Below are positions 52,993-64,000 of a DNA stretch of 64,000 nt, one piece after another (within the stretch, counting starts at the first letter, position 1; the number at the start of each line of letters is the position of its first letter). Both the position numbers and the translations under genes were made by a program. Under the pieces are notes generated by a model. The model saw only the letters and a program-made list of their open reading frames with translations, searched no databases and was not told the DNA's origin. The stretch comes from Paraburkholderia sp. IMGN_8. Lineage in GTDB: Bacteria; Pseudomonadota; Gammaproteobacteria; Burkholderiales; Burkholderiaceae. Location: the NCBI RefSeq assembly GCF_038050405.1, contig NZ_CP150900.1, positions 2,170,001 to 2,234,000 of the forward strand. Reading direction: 5' to 3'.

Positions 52993-53786
52993 TCAGCCGA
53001 GATCGCCGCCGCCGACCGGCAACACCGTACCGGTGATATACGAAGCCTCGTCCGACGCGAGAAAAAGAATCGCACCGACCTGTTCGTCGATCGTTCCATA
53101 GCGGCGCATCAAACTGGACGAGATCGTCTGATCGACGATGTCCTGATACCATCGCGCCTCCTGCTCGCTCTGCGGCGCGGTGTTGCGCGGCACTTTACGC
53201 GGCGGCGCCTCGGTCCCGCCGGTGGCGACAGCGTTCACCCGGATGCCGTCCTCCGCATGCTCGAACGCGAGGCTCGCGGTCAGCGCATTCACGCCGCCTT
53301 TGGACGCCGCGTACGGCACGCGATAAATGCTGCGCGTCGCAATCGACGAGACGTTGACGATTGCACCGCGCTGCCGTTCGATCATCGTGGGCAGCACGGC
53401 ACGGCAGCACCAGAGGGTAGGGAATAGCGACCGGCGCACCTCGGCTTCGATCTGGGCTTCCTCGTATTCCTGATACGGCTTCGCCCAGATCGTCCCGCCG
53501 ACATTGTTGACGAGCGCATCGATCCTGCCAAAGGCATCGAGCGCGGCCCGCGTCATCGCGCAGGCTCCGGCGTAGGTTTCCAGATCGGCGACGACCGCGA
53601 GCGACAACCCACAGCCGAGCCCGGCAATCTCCGCCTCCACCTCGTGCACGAGTTCCGACCGGTCGGTCAGTACCACGATGCCGCCTTCAGCCGCCGCGCG
53701 CAACGCGACGCCGCGGCCGATCCCTTGCGCCGCGCCGGTCACGACGACGACTTTTTCTTCAAAGCGCTTGCGAGTATCCATGGCCA

Positions 53787-53787
<1 letters not shown>
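52993..53787 (-). CDS. benD: Benzoate cis-diol dehydrogenase (1,6-dihydroxycyclohexa-2,4-diene-1-carboxylate dehydrogenase)
   Basis: 264 residues, short-chain dehydrogenase. The NAD-binding TGAAQGIGRGVAL is at residues 18-30, 'NNVGG' at about 95, and the catalytic Ser-Tyr-Lys in 'VNVSSIATRSIYRVPYAASKGGVNALT'. It oxidises the benzoate cis-diol to catechol with NAD+. ATG 53787 shares one base with the benC TAA (TAATG). An apparent 738-residue frame running upstream in the same phase only reflects lack of stops behind benC and was discarded. Last gene of benABCD. Confidence 0.93.
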
Positions 53788-54842
<1,055 letters not shown>

Positions 54843-55334
54843 TCAGATGTGGTAGATATCGATAACCTGATTGATGTAGTCGTTTTTCAGCACGACATAC
54901 TTGTTCAGGATCTGCGGCTGCTCGCCCGAAAAGTCGATGACGTAGCGCGACATGCCGAAGTAGCTGTAGTTCGTCTTGTAGCGATGGCTCAGCGTGTGCC
55001 AGTTGAAGCGCACGGTATGAATGCCGTTCTGTTCGCTTTCCAGCTCCACGTTGCTGATGTTGTGGCTCGTACGCGTGTCGGGCATCGTCGCGCTCGAGCG
55101 CTCGGTCTTGATGCGGAACACGCGGTCTTCGAGCCCTTGCCGGTTCGGGTAGTAGATCAGCGAAATTTCGGTTTGCGGGTCGGTGACGAGCTTGTCTTCG
55201 TCGTCCCATGACGGCATCCAGAACACCGCGTCAGTGTGATAACAGGTGAGCCATTCATCCCATTGCTCGTCGTCGAGCAGTCGCGCTTCGCGATAGAGGA
55301 AAGCCTGGAGATCGGCGATCGTGATCGTCTTCAT
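54843..55334 (-). CDS. benB: Benzoate 1,2-dioxygenase small (beta) subunit
   Basis: 163 residues, complete for ring-hydroxylating dioxygenase beta subunits. '[69 protein letters not shown]' is the diagnostic cone-fold sequence. It assembles with BenA as an alpha3beta3 hexamer. Its ATG overlaps the benA TGA (ATGA), giving matched expression of both subunits. Confidence 0.95.
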   Translation of the reverse strand: MKTITIADLQAFLYREARLLDDEQWDEWLTCYHTDAVFWMPSWDDEDKLVTDPQTEISLIYYPNRQGLEDRVFRIKTERSSATMPDTRTSHNISNVELESEQNGIHTVRFNWHTLSHRYKTNYSYFGMSRYVIDFSGEQPQILNKYVVLKNDYINQVIDIYHI

Positions 55335-56728
55335 GCGATGTCTCCTTGCGTGGGCAGTGTCAATACTCCGGCAGTCGCTTCTTTCACTGCTTCTTTCATC
55401 GTTTCAACCCAATAGCGGTGCTGTACGGTGTAAAGCCCTTCGTCTTCGGTCTTGACGCCGCTCATCACCGGCTTGAGGCCGATCTTTTGTGCTGCCTCGT
55501 CCGGACCGTCGATCCAGTGCTGCGAGCCGCGGCACATGTCGTTCCATTCGAGCGAACGGCCCGCATAGCCTTGCTGGCAGGCGCGAAACTCTTCGAGATC
55601 GTCGGGCGTCGCCATGCCGCTGACGTTGAAGAAATCCTCGTATTGACGGATACGGCGCGCACGCGCTTCCGCCGATTCACCCTTGGGGGCGATGCAGTAG
55701 ATCGTGACCTCGGTCTTGTCGACGGCGAGCGGGCGCAGCACGCGAATCTGCGAGCCGAACTGATCCATCAGATATACGTTCGGATAGAGGCACAGGTTGC
55801 GCGAGTTCTGGATCATCCAGTCGGCCGTCTCACTGCCGCAGCGCGCGGCAAAGGCGTCGCGCTGACTGAAGTTCGGCCTGTCCTCCGGATTGGCCCAGCG
55901 TGACCACAGCAGCATATGGCCGTGTTCGAATGCATAGAAGCCGCCGCCTTGCCGTCCCCAGTTGCCCGCATCCATCGCCCGGACCTTGTCTTCGCGGGCG
56001 TTCTCCTGCTTGCGATGGTTGGTCGTCGCGGCATAGTTCCAGTGAACCGCCGACACGTGATAGCCGTCGGCGCCGTTTTCGGTCTGCAGTTTCCAGTTTC
56101 CTTCGTACGTATAGGTGGAGGCGCCGCGCAACACCTCGAGTCCGTCTTCCGACTGGTCGACGATCATGTCGATGATCCGCGCGGCCTCGCCCAAGAACTC
56201 GTGTAGAGGCAAGACATCGCCATTCAGGCTGCCGAACAGGAAGCCGCGATAGCTTTCGAAGCGCGCGATCTTCTTGAGGTCGTGCGAGCCTTCCTTGTTG
56301 AAGCAGTCGGGATAGCCGGCGTCTTCGGGATCCTTGACCTTCAACAGCTTGCCGCTGTTGTTGAACGTCCAGCCGTGGAACGGGCAGGTATACGTGGCCT
56401 TGTTGCCGCGCTTGTGGCGGCAGAGCATCGCGCCACGATGCGTGCACGCATTAATGAAAGCGTTGAGCTCGCCTTGCCGGTTGCGCGCGATCACGACCGG
56501 CTGACGGCCCACGTGAGTGGTGTAGTAGTCGTTGTTGTTCGGGATCTGGCTTTCGTGCGCGAGGTAAATCCAGTTGCCCTCGAAGATATGCTGCATCTCG
56601 AGTTCGAACAGTGCCTGGTCGGTGAACGCGCTACGGTGCAGGCGAAAATCGCCGCGCGCTTTGTCTTCCACCAGGAAGTCGTCGATGCTGGTAAGACGCG
56701 GTGTGCGGTCGGGATAAATCGGAATCAT
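55331..56728 (-). CDS. benA: Benzoate 1,2-dioxygenase large (alpha) subunit
   Basis: 465 residues. The Rieske cluster motif is [15 protein letters not shown] and CPFHGWTF (CxH...CxxH) around residues 95-125. The mononuclear iron site includes '[17 protein letters not shown]' (Glu/Asp and two His). It adds O2 to benzoate at carbons 1 and 2. ATG 56728 is chosen with AGGAG 6 nt upstream; an in-frame start 10 codons earlier has none. First gene of benABCD and divergent from the LysR gene, whose probable site lies in between. Confidence 0.95.
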   Translation of the reverse strand: MIPIYPDRTPRLTSIDDFLVEDKARGDFRLHRSAFTDQALFELEMQHIFEGNWIYLAHESQIPNNNDYYTTHVGRQPVVIARNRQGELNAFINACTHRGAMLCRHKRGNKATYTCPFHGWTFNNSGKLLKVKDPEDAGYPDCFNKEGSHDLKKIARFESYRGFLFGSLNGDVLPLHEFLGEAARIIDMIVDQSEDGLEVLRGASTYTYEGNWKLQTENGADGYHVSAVHWNYAATTNHRKQENAREDKVRAMDAGNWGRQGGGFYAFEHGHMLLWSRWANPEDRPNFSQRDAFAARCGSETADWMIQNSRNLCLYPNVYLMDQFGSQIRVLRPLAVDKTEVTIYCIAPKGESAEARARRIRQYEDFFNVSGMATPDDLEEFRACQQGYAGRSLEWNDMCRGSQHWIDGPDEAAQKIGLKPVMSGVKTEDEGLYTVQHRYWVETMKEAVKEATAGVLTLPTQGDIA

Positions 56729-56821
56729 GCTTGTCTCCTGAATCGTCGTCGCAGACACACCGCCTGGCGCGTGTTCGCCATGCGGTGCGCTGCCTCTGCC
56801 ATCGGACGTATTTGGTGTGTA

Positions 56822-56836
56822 ATGCCTGAAAGGTAT
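56822..56836. promoter_or_regulatory. Candidate BenM/CatM-type LysR binding site
   Basis: Read on the minus strand, ATAC-CTTTCAG-GCAT matches the BenM/CatM consensus ATAC-N7-GTAT with one mismatch. It lies 94 bp upstream of benA and 100 bp upstream of the LysR start, where an activator would bind. Confidence 0.5.
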
Positions 56837-56935
56837 AATTTGAAGAGGTTTCAGGCGTAGGTGCAGGATAGTGGCCGCTGCTTTGGCGCGTCCAACACCG
56901 TTTTAGTATCGGTTCTATATCCAAAAGGTATGGCC

Positions 56936-57853
56936 ATGGAATTGCGCCATTTGCGCTATTTCGTTGCGGTCGCGGAGGAGCGCAATTTCACGCGTGCCGC
57001 CGAGCGGCTGCATATCGCGCAGCCGCCGCTTAGCCGGCAGATTCAGCAACTCGAGGATTCGCTCGGCGTGCAGTTGTTCGAGCGCAGCGCGCGCCCCCTC
57101 AAACTGACCGATACGGGGCGTTTCTTCTATTCGCATGCGGTGCAACTGCTCGCTCAGTCGGCCGAGTTGGAGTCGATGACGAAGCGGGTGGGGAAGATCG
57201 AGCGCAGCCTGTCAGTCGGTTTCGTCGGTTCGACGCTGTACGGCATGTTGCCGAAAATCATCCGGCGCTTTCGCGATGAGAACAGTGCGGTGGAGTTGAG
57301 CCTGCACGAGCTGTCGACGATGGACCAGATCAAGGCCCTGAAGGAAGGCCGCATCGATGTCGGTTTCGGCCGCATCCGGCATGAAGATCCGAGTATCCGC
57401 CGGGTGGTGTTGCGCGAAGAGCGGATGATCGTCGCGCTGCCGGTGGGGCATCCGCTGTCGGTGTCGAAGACCGCACTGTCGCTGCATGATCTGCTTGGCG
57501 AGACCTTGATCATTTTCCCCAAGGCGCCGCGTCCGAGCTACGCGGACCAGGTGCTGGCCGCTTTTCACGACCGGTCGTTGAAGCCGCATCGTATTTACGA
57601 AACGCGCGAGCTTCAGATCGCGCTCGGACTCGTTGCCGCGGGCGAGGGCATTTCGATTGTGCCTGGCAGCGTCTACGGATTGAAACGCGATGACGTCAGC
57701 TATGTCGGTCTGGACGATGCGAACCTGGTGTCGCCGATCATTATGAGCATACGCATGCTCGACGAGTCCGAAGACATCGCCGCGATGCTCAAGTTGATCT
57801 ATGCGCTCTACGTGGAGGAGCAGATGGAGTATTTGCCGCCGCACGAACGGTGA
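56936..57853 (+). CDS. LysR-family regulator of benzoate/catechol degradation (BenM/CatM/CatR-like)
   Basis: 305 residues. The N-terminal helix-turn-helix 'MELRHLRYFVAVAEERNFTRAAERLHIAQPPLSRQIQQLEDSLGVQLFERSARPLKLTDTGR' is nearly the BenM/CatM consensus. The effector domain ('SVGFVGSTLYGMLPKIIRRFRDENSAVELSLHELSTMDQIKALKEGRIDVGFGR') matches the muconate/benzoate-responsive group. The second ATG (56936) fits the AAAAGG spacing better than the one at 56930. Divergent transcription from benA and the ATAC-N7-GCAT site between them support control of benABCD. Confidence 0.88.
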   Translation: MELRHLRYFVAVAEERNFTRAAERLHIAQPPLSRQIQQLEDSLGVQLFERSARPLKLTDTGRFFYSHAVQLLAQSAELESMTKRVGKIERSLSVGFVGSTLYGMLPKIIRRFRDENSAVELSLHELSTMDQIKALKEGRIDVGFGRIRHEDPSIRRVVLREERMIVALPVGHPLSVSKTALSLHDLLGETLIIFPKAPRPSYADQVLAAFHDRSLKPHRIYETRELQIALGLVAAGEGISIVPGSVYGLKRDDVSYVGLDDANLVSPIIMSIRMLDESEDIAAMLKLIYALYVEEQMEYLPPHER

Positions 57854-58052
57854 TTATTGGGCGTTGAGCGAGGAGGTCGAGCTCGGATTTCGTCCGGGTA
57901 TCTCATGCTTTCAGTTTTCGATTGGCCTGCGATTCTGCTTTCGAAAACGACTGCGCGATGCTTACGGATTCATCTCCGCAGAAGCCTTCTGCGCGTCACC
58001 GCCTGACTCACCTACAATGGCCGTTTTTTCGACGTAGATTGAAGGCTCAACA

Positions 58053-58397
58053 ATGCGAGTATCGAAAATCGCGCTGGCTTTGCTGACGGCGTGTTTCACT
58101 TTGAACACGAGCGCCGAGATGACGGCGGCGCAGTACAAGCAATGGGCGCACGCGGACAACAACTCCATCTACGCTGCGTACATCACCGGCACGATCAATG
58201 CGCTGGGATGGGCAAACGGGGATCTGGTGTCGAGGAAACGACCGCCGCTTTTCTGTGCACCGGAAAATCTGGCAATCGGCAACCAGAATGTGTACCCGCT
58301 GCTCGACCAGTTTTTCACCAACCACCCCGGCATTTCAGACGACTTTCCGGTTGGCCTCGCGATACTTCGGTCGCTTCAGGCGGCGTTCCCCTGCTGA
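58053..58397 (+). CDS. Rap1a/Tai-like immunity family protein
   Basis: 114 residues with a signal peptide (MRVSKIALALLTACFTLNTSA). The mature part has the pattern of the Rap1a/Tai family: 'YAAYITGTINALGWANG', 'FCAPENLAIGNQNVYPLLDQFFTNHPG' and a final 'AILRSLQAAFPC', with the two Cys probably disulfide-bonded. Known members neutralise peptidoglycan-amidase effectors of type VI secretion in the periplasm, but many relatives are orphans. No effector or secretion gene is nearby, so a housekeeping or defensive orphan role is possible. Confidence 0.65.
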   Translation: MRVSKIALALLTACFTLNTSAEMTAAQYKQWAHADNNSIYAAYITGTINALGWANGDLVSRKRPPLFCAPENLAIGNQNVYPLLDQFFTNHPGISDDFPVGLAILRSLQAAFPC

Positions 58398-58431
58398 TAC
58401 GGGAACGCCTCACGCCTTGTGGCGCAGAGCC

Positions 58432-59628
58432 TCAACCCTGAACGATGTTGGGAATCTGCACGTCGGGATTCACGTCGGCTTCATAGTTCACCCCTGCGAT
58501 CTCAAAGCCGAAGAGGCGCAAGAATTCCGTCTTGTAACCGCTAAAGTCGGTGAGTTCGTAGATCGTGTCGCTGGTGACCTGATTCCAGAGCTGCTGGACG
58601 CGCGCTTGCACGTCCGGATCGAGTTCCTTGTAGTCCGCACGCAGGCGGCCTTCGTCATCCACGTGTGGCGACGTGCCGTACAGGCTGTCCTTGTAGAGCC
58701 CGTAGACCTGCTCGATGCAGCCTTCGTGCGTGCCTTTCTCCTTCATGACTTTGAAGAGCAGCGACAGATACAGCGGCATCATCGGGATGGCGGAGCTCGC
58801 CTGGGTGACGACCGCCTTCAGCACCGCGACACGCGCATCGCCGCCTCTCGCCGCCAGTTTCTCGCGGATGCCGAGCACCTTCCGGTCCAGGTCCTTCTTG
58901 GCCGCGCCGATGGAGCCGTTCCAGTAAATGTCGTGCGTGATCTTTTCGCCGAGATAGGTGAAGGCGGTCGTCTTCGCGCCGTCGGCCAGCACGCCGGCGT
59001 CGAGGAGGGCGTCGATCCACATCTGCCAGTCTTCGCCGCCCATCACGGCGACTGTGTTGTCGATTTCGCTTTGCGTCGCGGGTTCCAGAACGGTTTCCTT
59101 GACGACTTCCTTGTCGGTGTCGATGCCACGCAGGTTGACGGTCTTGCCGACCGGCTTCAACGTCGAGCTGAAAACTTCTCCGGTCTTGGGGTGAGTGCGT
59201 TTCGGCGCGGCAAGACTGTAGACCACCAGGTCGACCTGACCGAGATCGCGCTTGATGACCTCGATGGTGCGTTGTTTGATTTCGTCCGAGAAAGCATCGC
59301 CGTTGATGCTCGTCGCGTACAAGCCCTTGGCGGTGGCAAATTTCTCGAAGGCGGCGGTGTTGTACCAGCCCGCTGTGCCGGGTTTGGTTTCATTGCCGGC
59401 GCGCTCGAAAAACACCCCTAGTGTGGCGGCATCGGAACCGAACGCGGCGCTGATGCGGGCTGCCAGGCCGTAACCGGTCGATGCGCCGATCACCAGCACT
59501 TTCTTCGGGCCGTTGGGAATGGGACCGCGCGCGGTGACGTAGTCGATCTGTTCCTTGACGTTGGCTTCGCAGCCGGTGGGATGCGTAGTCACGCAGATGA
59601 AGCCACGCACGCGTGGTTTGATGATCAT
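58432..59628 (-). CDS. fabV: Enoyl-[acyl-carrier-protein] reductase FabV
   Basis: 398 residues, typical FabV length. '[24 protein letters not shown]' is the conserved opening; the NAD(P)-binding glycine motif [16 protein letters not shown] has the FabV spacing, and the catalytic pair [11 protein letters not shown] shows Tyr-x8-Lys, longer than in FabI. It reduces trans-2-enoyl-ACP in the last step of fatty-acid elongation and is naturally insensitive to triclosan. Single gene, divergent from PBP1a across repeat copy F. Confidence 0.95.
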   Translation of the reverse strand: MIIKPRVRGFICVTTHPTGCEANVKEQIDYVTARGPIPNGPKKVLVIGASTGYGLAARISAAFGSDAATLGVFFERAGNETKPGTAGWYNTAAFEKFATAKGLYATSINGDAFSDEIKQRTIEVIKRDLGQVDLVVYSLAAPKRTHPKTGEVFSSTLKPVGKTVNLRGIDTDKEVVKETVLEPATQSEIDNTVAVMGGEDWQMWIDALLDAGVLADGAKTTAFTYLGEKITHDIYWNGSIGAAKKDLDRKVLGIREKLAARGGDARVAVLKAVVTQASSAIPMMPLYLSLLFKVMKEKGTHEGCIEQVYGLYKDSLYGTSPHVDDEGRLRADYKELDPDVQARVQQLWNQVTSDTIYELTDFSGYKTEFLRLFGFEIAGVNYEADVNPDVQIPNIVQG

Positions 59629-59689
59629 GAAGCTCCCCTGTTGTGTGGATTGCCGACATTATATTTGGAGGCGGGAGGTTTTCTTGCGG

Positions 59690-60620
59690 AGCACTGTTGG
59701 TTGTACGCCTGCGGCGGTGGCTTTTTCTTGGTTTTTTTTGCGTGCGCGGCGCTTATGGTCTGTACGCCTGCGGTGTTGGCCTTTCCTTGATTTGATATTG
59801 GTTTATTAGCGTCGCCCCTGTGCGGGGCAGGCACTTACTTTCTTTGCCGCCGCAAAGAAAGTAAGCAAAGAAAGCGGCTTCACACCGCTAATTCTTAAGC
59901 GGGTCCCATGGCTTGGAGGAGGTAGTGGAGCATCTGGAATCGGTGTTCTCGCACATTCTGCGCTGGTGACAAGGCAGTCATACTTCCTGCGGCGCTGCGC
60001 GCGCCGTGGCGGTACTTCACAAAACCATCTTCTCCTTTTGCACTCGCGTTGCTCCCGGCGCATTGCCCGCCTTTGCATCGCCAATCCTTACCTTTGTGCT
60101 GGCGTTTCGCTCTGAATTCTAGTTCTCACTTGCATAGAGCAACACTTCGCCGAGGCGGAGCCGATGACCCCCGCCAAACCAAAGCGAAACCACTGGTTTC
60201 CCTGGCAGACCCGTCCGCGACGCACTCAGTGCGAGGCGGGAAAAATGACGCCGGAGGCGCACACGCCCCATTGGTGTTGAGAAGTACCGCCACGGCGCGC
60301 GCAGCGCCGCCGGAAGTATGACTGCCTTGTCACCAAGGCGGAGTGTGCGAGAACACCGATTCCAGATGTGCCACTACCTCCTCCAAGCCAGGAGACCCGC
60401 TTAAGAACTAGCGGTTTGAGCGGCTTTCTTTGCTTACTTTCTTTGCGGCGGCAAAGAAAGTAAGTGCCTGCCCCGCACAGGGGCGACGCTAATAGACCAA
60501 TAACAAAACAAGGAAAGGCCAACGCCGCAGGCGTACAACCAAAAGCGCCGCGTAGGCAAACAAGATCAAGAAAATCCCACCACCGCAGTGGCATACAACC
60601 AAAACCGCCGGACAGGCAAC
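59690..60620. repeat. Long intergenic repeat, copy F (alpha / alpha)
   Basis: Lies between divergent fabV and PBP1a genes, so both promoters must be in or beside it. Left alpha hairpin 59833-59864, right alpha hairpin 60433-60464. The middle (60010-60270) holds the shared CTGGTTTCCCTGGCAGACC-like segment in the opposite orientation to copies D and E. Outer units of CGCCGCAGGC type end 45 bp before the PBP1a start. Confidence 0.9.
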
Positions 60621-60664
60621 CAGAATTGGTACGATGCAGGCTTTCCGCCTGACGGTAAGCAAGT

Positions 60665-63151
60665 GTGAAACGCCTCATCACGCAGTTTTTCGAGTTCTGT
60701 GCAAGAAGGCTGGCCGAGTTCCCGCCAATCGCCGCCGAGGCGCTCCGGCGCGTCCGGCACCCCACGTGGCGCGGCGTGGCACTGACATGTGCCGCTGTGC
60801 CGGCGCTGCTGTTCCTCTATGTGCTGATCCTGATTCCGTTCACCCCGAGCATCGGCGACATCCGCAAAGCCAAGGTAGAACAGCCGGCCCAGGTGCTTTC
60901 GGCGGACGGCAAATTGCTTGCCGAATTCAAGCCGTCCAATCGCGAGTGGGTGAAGCTCGCGGATATCTCCCCGCACGTGGTGGACGCCTTGATTGCCACG
61001 GAAGACCACCGCTTCTACCAGCATTTCGGCCTCGACTGGCGGCGCACCGCATCGGCCGCGCTGCACACGTTTTCCGGCGACCGCCAGGGCGGCTCGACCA
61101 TCACACAGCAGCTCGCCCGTAACCTCTATCCCGACGAAATCGGCCGCGCCCCCACGCTGACCCGCAAGCTGAAGGAGGCGATCACCGCCTTCAAGATCGA
61201 GGCGCTCTACACCAAGAACGAGATCCTCGAGACGTATCTGAATACGGTGCCGTTCCTCTACAACGCCTATGGCATCGAGATGGCGGCGCGTACCTATTTC
61301 GACAAATCGGCCGCCGAACTGAATGTGCTGGAAAGCGCGACGCTCGCCGGCATGCTCAAGGGCAACAGCTACTACAACCCGGTGCTGAACCCCGAGCGCG
61401 CCTTGCAGCGCCGCAACACCGTGCTTGGGCAGATGCTCAAGTACGGCAAGCTGACGCAATCGGCCTACGACACGCTGAAGCGCCGTCCGCTGCGAATCGA
61501 TTTCGAGCGGCAAACCGAGCCGCCTGGACCCGCGCCACATTTCGCGCAGCAACTGCGCAAATGGCTCGCCGCATGGGCTGATCGCAACGACTACAACATG
61601 TATTCCGATGGACTGGTGGTGCGCACCACCATCGATTCGCGCTTGCAGACCATGGCCACCCAGGCCGTGGTGTGGCAGGGCAACCAGTTGCAGGGCATCG
61701 CCAACTCGGCATGGGGAACGCGCTCGGGGTGTGCGGGCGGCCGGGACCTGTTGCAGGTTTTTCTGCGCGAGACGCCTGACTATCGCGCAGTGAAAGACTC
61801 GGGGATGACGGACGACGAAGCGTTGAAACGGCTCTCATCCGATCGCCGTCTGGTGCAGTCGGTTTGCGAGAGCAAGACCCGGGTCCAGGCGGATTTTCTC
61901 GCGCTGGATCCGCGCAATGGGCAGATCAAGGCATGGGTCGGCAGCCGCGACTTCAGCCAGGATCCGTTCGATCATGTGCAGCAGGCGCGGCGCCAGCCGG
62001 GCTCGACCTTCAAGCCGTTCGTCTATGCCGCGGCATTCGAAGACGGCGCCAAACCTGCCGATACGTTCGTGGACAAGCCCGTCGAAATCCCGCTGGCGGG
62101 CGGCGAGATCTGGCGGCCGAGCGACGAAGACGAGCCGAGCGGCCGCGCCATCAGTCTGCGCGACGGTCTCGCTTATTCGCGCAACCGGATTACCGCTCAG
62201 CTGATGGAGACAGTCGGTCCGGCCAAGGTCGCGCGGCTGGCTCGCGCAATGGGCGTGCGCGACAGCGAGCTCGATCCGGTGCCGTCGCTGGCATTGGGCA
62301 CGAGCCCCGTGACGCTGAAGGAAATGGTGTCGGCCTACGGCACGATCGCCAACATCGGCGGCTATGTGGAGCCGGTGATGGTCACACGCATCGAAGATCG
62401 CAAGGGCGAAGTGCTGGCCGAGTTCGCGCCCGCGTCACCCAGACAGGAATTGCCGGCCGACGCCGCTCGAACGCTGGTGGACGTGATGCGCGACGTGATC
62501 AGCCGGGGGACGGGTTCGAGTATCCGCAGCCGCTTCGGCGTGCGCGGCGATGTCGCCGGCAAGACGGGCACGACGCAGGGCAATGCCGACGGCTGGTTCA
62601 TCCTGATGCATCCGCAACTCGTGGCCGGCGCGTGGGTCGGCTTCAACGACAGCCGCGTGACGCTGCGCAGCGACTATTGGGGCCAAGGGGCGCACAGCGC
62701 ATTGCCGATCGTCGGCGATTTCTTCCAGCGCGTGCAGAGGTCGAGGTTGGTCGACGTCCGCGCCAGGTTCGCGACTGAGCAGGAGCCGGGCAGGTTTGCC
62801 GAACTGTCGGGCAAGATCCGCGCGTGGTTCCAGCAGCTGTTTGCACCGGCCAAGCCTGAGGCGCCGGCTGCAAGCCGCAATACGACGCGCCGCGCGCCGG
62901 CTGTCGCCGCTGCCTCCGCGGCGTCCGCTGCGTCCGTTGAACCGTGGCCGATGCCGCAGCCGCCGCTCATTCCACAGGCGCCGGCGTCCGCGCCTCTGCC
63001 GGCCGGCGAGCACATCGACGGACAGGCGCCCGCAGGCGGCGAGCCTGCGTCCGCGCCGACGCCCACGCCGGATGACGTGACGCCGGCAGACGCGGGCAGC
63101 ACGGCAAACGATCCTTCGAACGCGCCCGCCAGTACCGGCACATCGCCTTGA
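60665..63151 (+). CDS. Class A penicillin-binding protein, PBP1a family
   Basis: 828 residues. One N-terminal span (GVALTCAAVPALLFLYVLILI) is followed by the GT51 transglycosylase with the catalytic Glu in ATEDHRFYQHFG and 'QGGSTITQQLARNL'. The transpeptidase has the active Ser in PGSTFKPF (SxxK), SRN (SxN) and KTGTTQGN (KTG). It polymerises and cross-links peptidoglycan in the periplasm. The C-terminal 130 residues are Pro/Ala/Ser-rich and probably disordered. The start MKRLITQFFEF fits; the promoter probably lies near or inside repeat copy F. Confidence 0.93.
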   Translation: MKRLITQFFEFCARRLAEFPPIAAEALRRVRHPTWRGVALTCAAVPALLFLYVLILIPFTPSIGDIRKAKVEQPAQVLSADGKLLAEFKPSNREWVKLADISPHVVDALIATEDHRFYQHFGLDWRRTASAALHTFSGDRQGGSTITQQLARNLYPDEIGRAPTLTRKLKEAITAFKIEALYTKNEILETYLNTVPFLYNAYGIEMAARTYFDKSAAELNVLESATLAGMLKGNSYYNPVLNPERALQRRNTVLGQMLKYGKLTQSAYDTLKRRPLRIDFERQTEPPGPAPHFAQQLRKWLAAWADRNDYNMYSDGLVVRTTIDSRLQTMATQAVVWQGNQLQGIANSAWGTRSGCAGGRDLLQVFLRETPDYRAVKDSGMTDDEALKRLSSDRRLVQSVCESKTRVQADFLALDPRNGQIKAWVGSRDFSQDPFDHVQQARRQPGSTFKPFVYAAAFEDGAKPADTFVDKPVEIPLAGGEIWRPSDEDEPSGRAISLRDGLAYSRNRITAQLMETVGPAKVARLARAMGVRDSELDPVPSLALGTSPVTLKEMVSAYGTIANIGGYVEPVMVTRIEDRKGEVLAEFAPASPRQELPADAARTLVDVMRDVISRGTGSSIRSRFGVRGDVAGKTGTTQGNADGWFILMHPQLVAGAWVGFNDSRVTLRSDYWGQGAHSALPIVGDFFQRVQRSRLVDVRARFATEQEPGRFAELSGKIRAWFQQLFAPAKPEAPAASRNTTRRAPAVAAASAASAASVEPWPMPQPPLIPQAPASAPLPAGEHIDGQAPAGGEPASAPTPTPDDVTPADAGSTANDPSNAPASTGTSP

Positions 63152-63205
63152 GGTTCGATCATCCTGGATACGCTGTAGTGGCCAGACGTACCACAGCGTT
63201 GGCGA

Positions 63206-63236
63206 GGCGCACACGTCACCCACGGCCGTGTGCGCC
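63206..63236. terminator. Hairpin between convergent PBP1a and trehalase genes
   Basis: GGCGCACACG (63206-63215) pairs perfectly with CGTGTGCGCC (63227-63236), 11-nt loop. It lies 55 bp after the PBP1a stop and 19 bp after the trehalase stop. There is no T-run, so termination efficiency is uncertain. Confidence 0.45.
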
Positions 63237-63254
63237 CCTTGCCGCGCCGGGACG

Positions 63255-64000
63255 CTACTCGCCCGGGCTATACAGATCGAGCAGCTTGAGCGTCACGCCG
63301 TTGGTCCAGCCGAAGCCGTCCTGCAACGGATACTCGCCACCGCCTCCGCCGCCGGTTCCCGCGCCTTCGACCACGTACTTCTCGACCAGCTTCTTGTCGG
63401 ACGCATAGACGTCCTTGACGTCGGCGAGAAACCGCGTGCCGATCTGTTGCGCGAGCGCGTCCTGTCCATAACGCTTCAGACCTTCGACCGCAATCCAGTG
63501 CAGCGGCGCCCAGCCGTTCGGCGCGTCCCATTGCTGCGTCGTGTTGTAGGTGGTCGTCACGAGGCCGCCTGGCTGCAGAAGTGTCGATTGCACCTGCCTG
63601 GCCGTCTTCCGCGCACGTTCCGGCCATGCCACGCCCGCGAACAGCGGATACAGCATCGCCGCCGTCTTGTTGTCGCGTGGCTTCGCGAGCTGCCAGTCGT
63701 AGTCCCCGTAGTAGCCATTGGCATTCCACAGATAACGGTTGATGCCGACCGCCCGTTTTGCCGCGCGTTCGGCGAACTCGCCCACGCAGCGGAAATCGCG
63801 GGTTTCGCCACAGCCTCTCGCGATGGTCGTTTCAAGGTGGAACATCAGGCTGTTCAGATCGACCGGAATGATCGACGTGGTGCGGACCGTCGCGAGCGTC
63901 ATGTTGTCGCCGAACCAGCGTGAGCTGAAATCCCAACCGCTCTCCGCGGTCGCGCGCAGTTCACGGTAGACCTCGTTTGGCGAGCGGCCCGTGGCTTGCT
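63255..64000 (-). CDS. Alpha,alpha-trehalase, C-terminal part (5' end outside window)
   Basis: The frame is open to the window edge, giving 248 residues of the C-terminal part. '[18 protein letters not shown]' (partly beyond the internal ATG at 63902) and [18 protein letters not shown] (trehalase signature 2) identify GH37 trehalase. '[15 protein letters not shown]' and '[14 protein letters not shown]' are further family blocks. The poly-Gly stretch [23 protein letters not shown] is the glycine-rich loop with the DGFGWTNG end motif. It splits trehalose to glucose; periplasmic or cytosolic location depends on the missing N-terminus. Confidence 0.93.
   Translation of the reverse strand, partial: QATGRSPNEVYRELRATAESGWDFSSRWFGDNMTLATVRTTSIIPVDLNSLMFHLETTIARGCGETRDFRCVGEFAERAAKRAVGINRYLWNANGYYGDYDWQLAKPRDNKTAAMLYPLFAGVAWPERARKTARQVQSTLLQPGGLVTTTYNTTQQWDAPNGWAPLHWIAVEGLKRYGQDALAQQIGTRFLADVKDVYASDKKLVEKYVVEGAGTGGGGGGEYPLQDGFGWTNGVTLKLLDLYSPGE

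Overview
The window is high-GC DNA with compact operons, ATGA-type gene overlaps and many TTG/GTG starts. Gene content (hopanoid genes, FabV, AcvB/MprF, benABCD, pobA, Burkholderia-type porin, class A PBP) points to a Burkholderiaceae chromosome, most likely Paraburkholderia. This is inferred from gene content and composition; no database search was possible. Both window edges cut genes: a LysR regulator on the left and a trehalase on the right.

Layout. 0-5.6 kb: LysR fragment, a porin coupled to a Tat-exported nucleoside hydrolase, an AhpD-like protein, a ferredoxin-NADP reductase and a MarR regulator. 5.6-9.1 kb: a long intergenic repeat, a DHA2 MFS pump, a 51-residue basic protein and a PaaI-type thioesterase. 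9.6-15.4 kb: mprF-acvB (lysyl-phosphatidylglycerol synthesis and hydrolysis), then ilvA behind an Ile-rich leader peptide and attenuator. 15.4-24 kb: arsRCH, pobA, small envelope proteins (two His-rich), cytochrome b561, GNAT, aldehyde dehydrogenase and cold-shock protein. 24-32 kb: hopanoid side-chain genes hpnJ-hpnI-hpnL, a PmrA/QseB-type two-component system and a second HpnI-like glycosyltransferase. 33-41 kb: an RND efflux operon divergent from a second PmrA/QseB-type system. 41-46 kb: ProQ/FinO protein, TAXI binding protein and an IS4-family insertion. 46-51.6 kb: a putative polyamine catabolic cluster with a GntR regulator and twin operators. 51.6-58 kb: epoxide hydrolase, benABCD and their LysR regulator. 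58-64 kb: Rap1a-like protein, FabV, PBP1a, trehalase.

Three regulatory structures stand out. First, ten hexamers (CTTAAG/CATAAG type) spaced exactly 11 bp apart fill the divergent promoter region between the RND operon and its two-component system. Second, the same half-site appears as CTTAAG-N5-CTTCAG, 10 bp upstream of an identical TACTAT -10, before hpnJ and before the second HpnI-like operon. This suggests that PmrA-like regulators control hopanoid extension. Third, ilvA has a complete leader-peptide attenuator with mutually exclusive hairpins.

A family of roughly 0.3-1 kb intergenic repeats occupies six loci. Five have long inverted arms around a middle segment; one is collapsed to the outer arms only. 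Each arm carries its own hairpins, in two sequence types whose stems covary. One copy is interrupted by the IS element.
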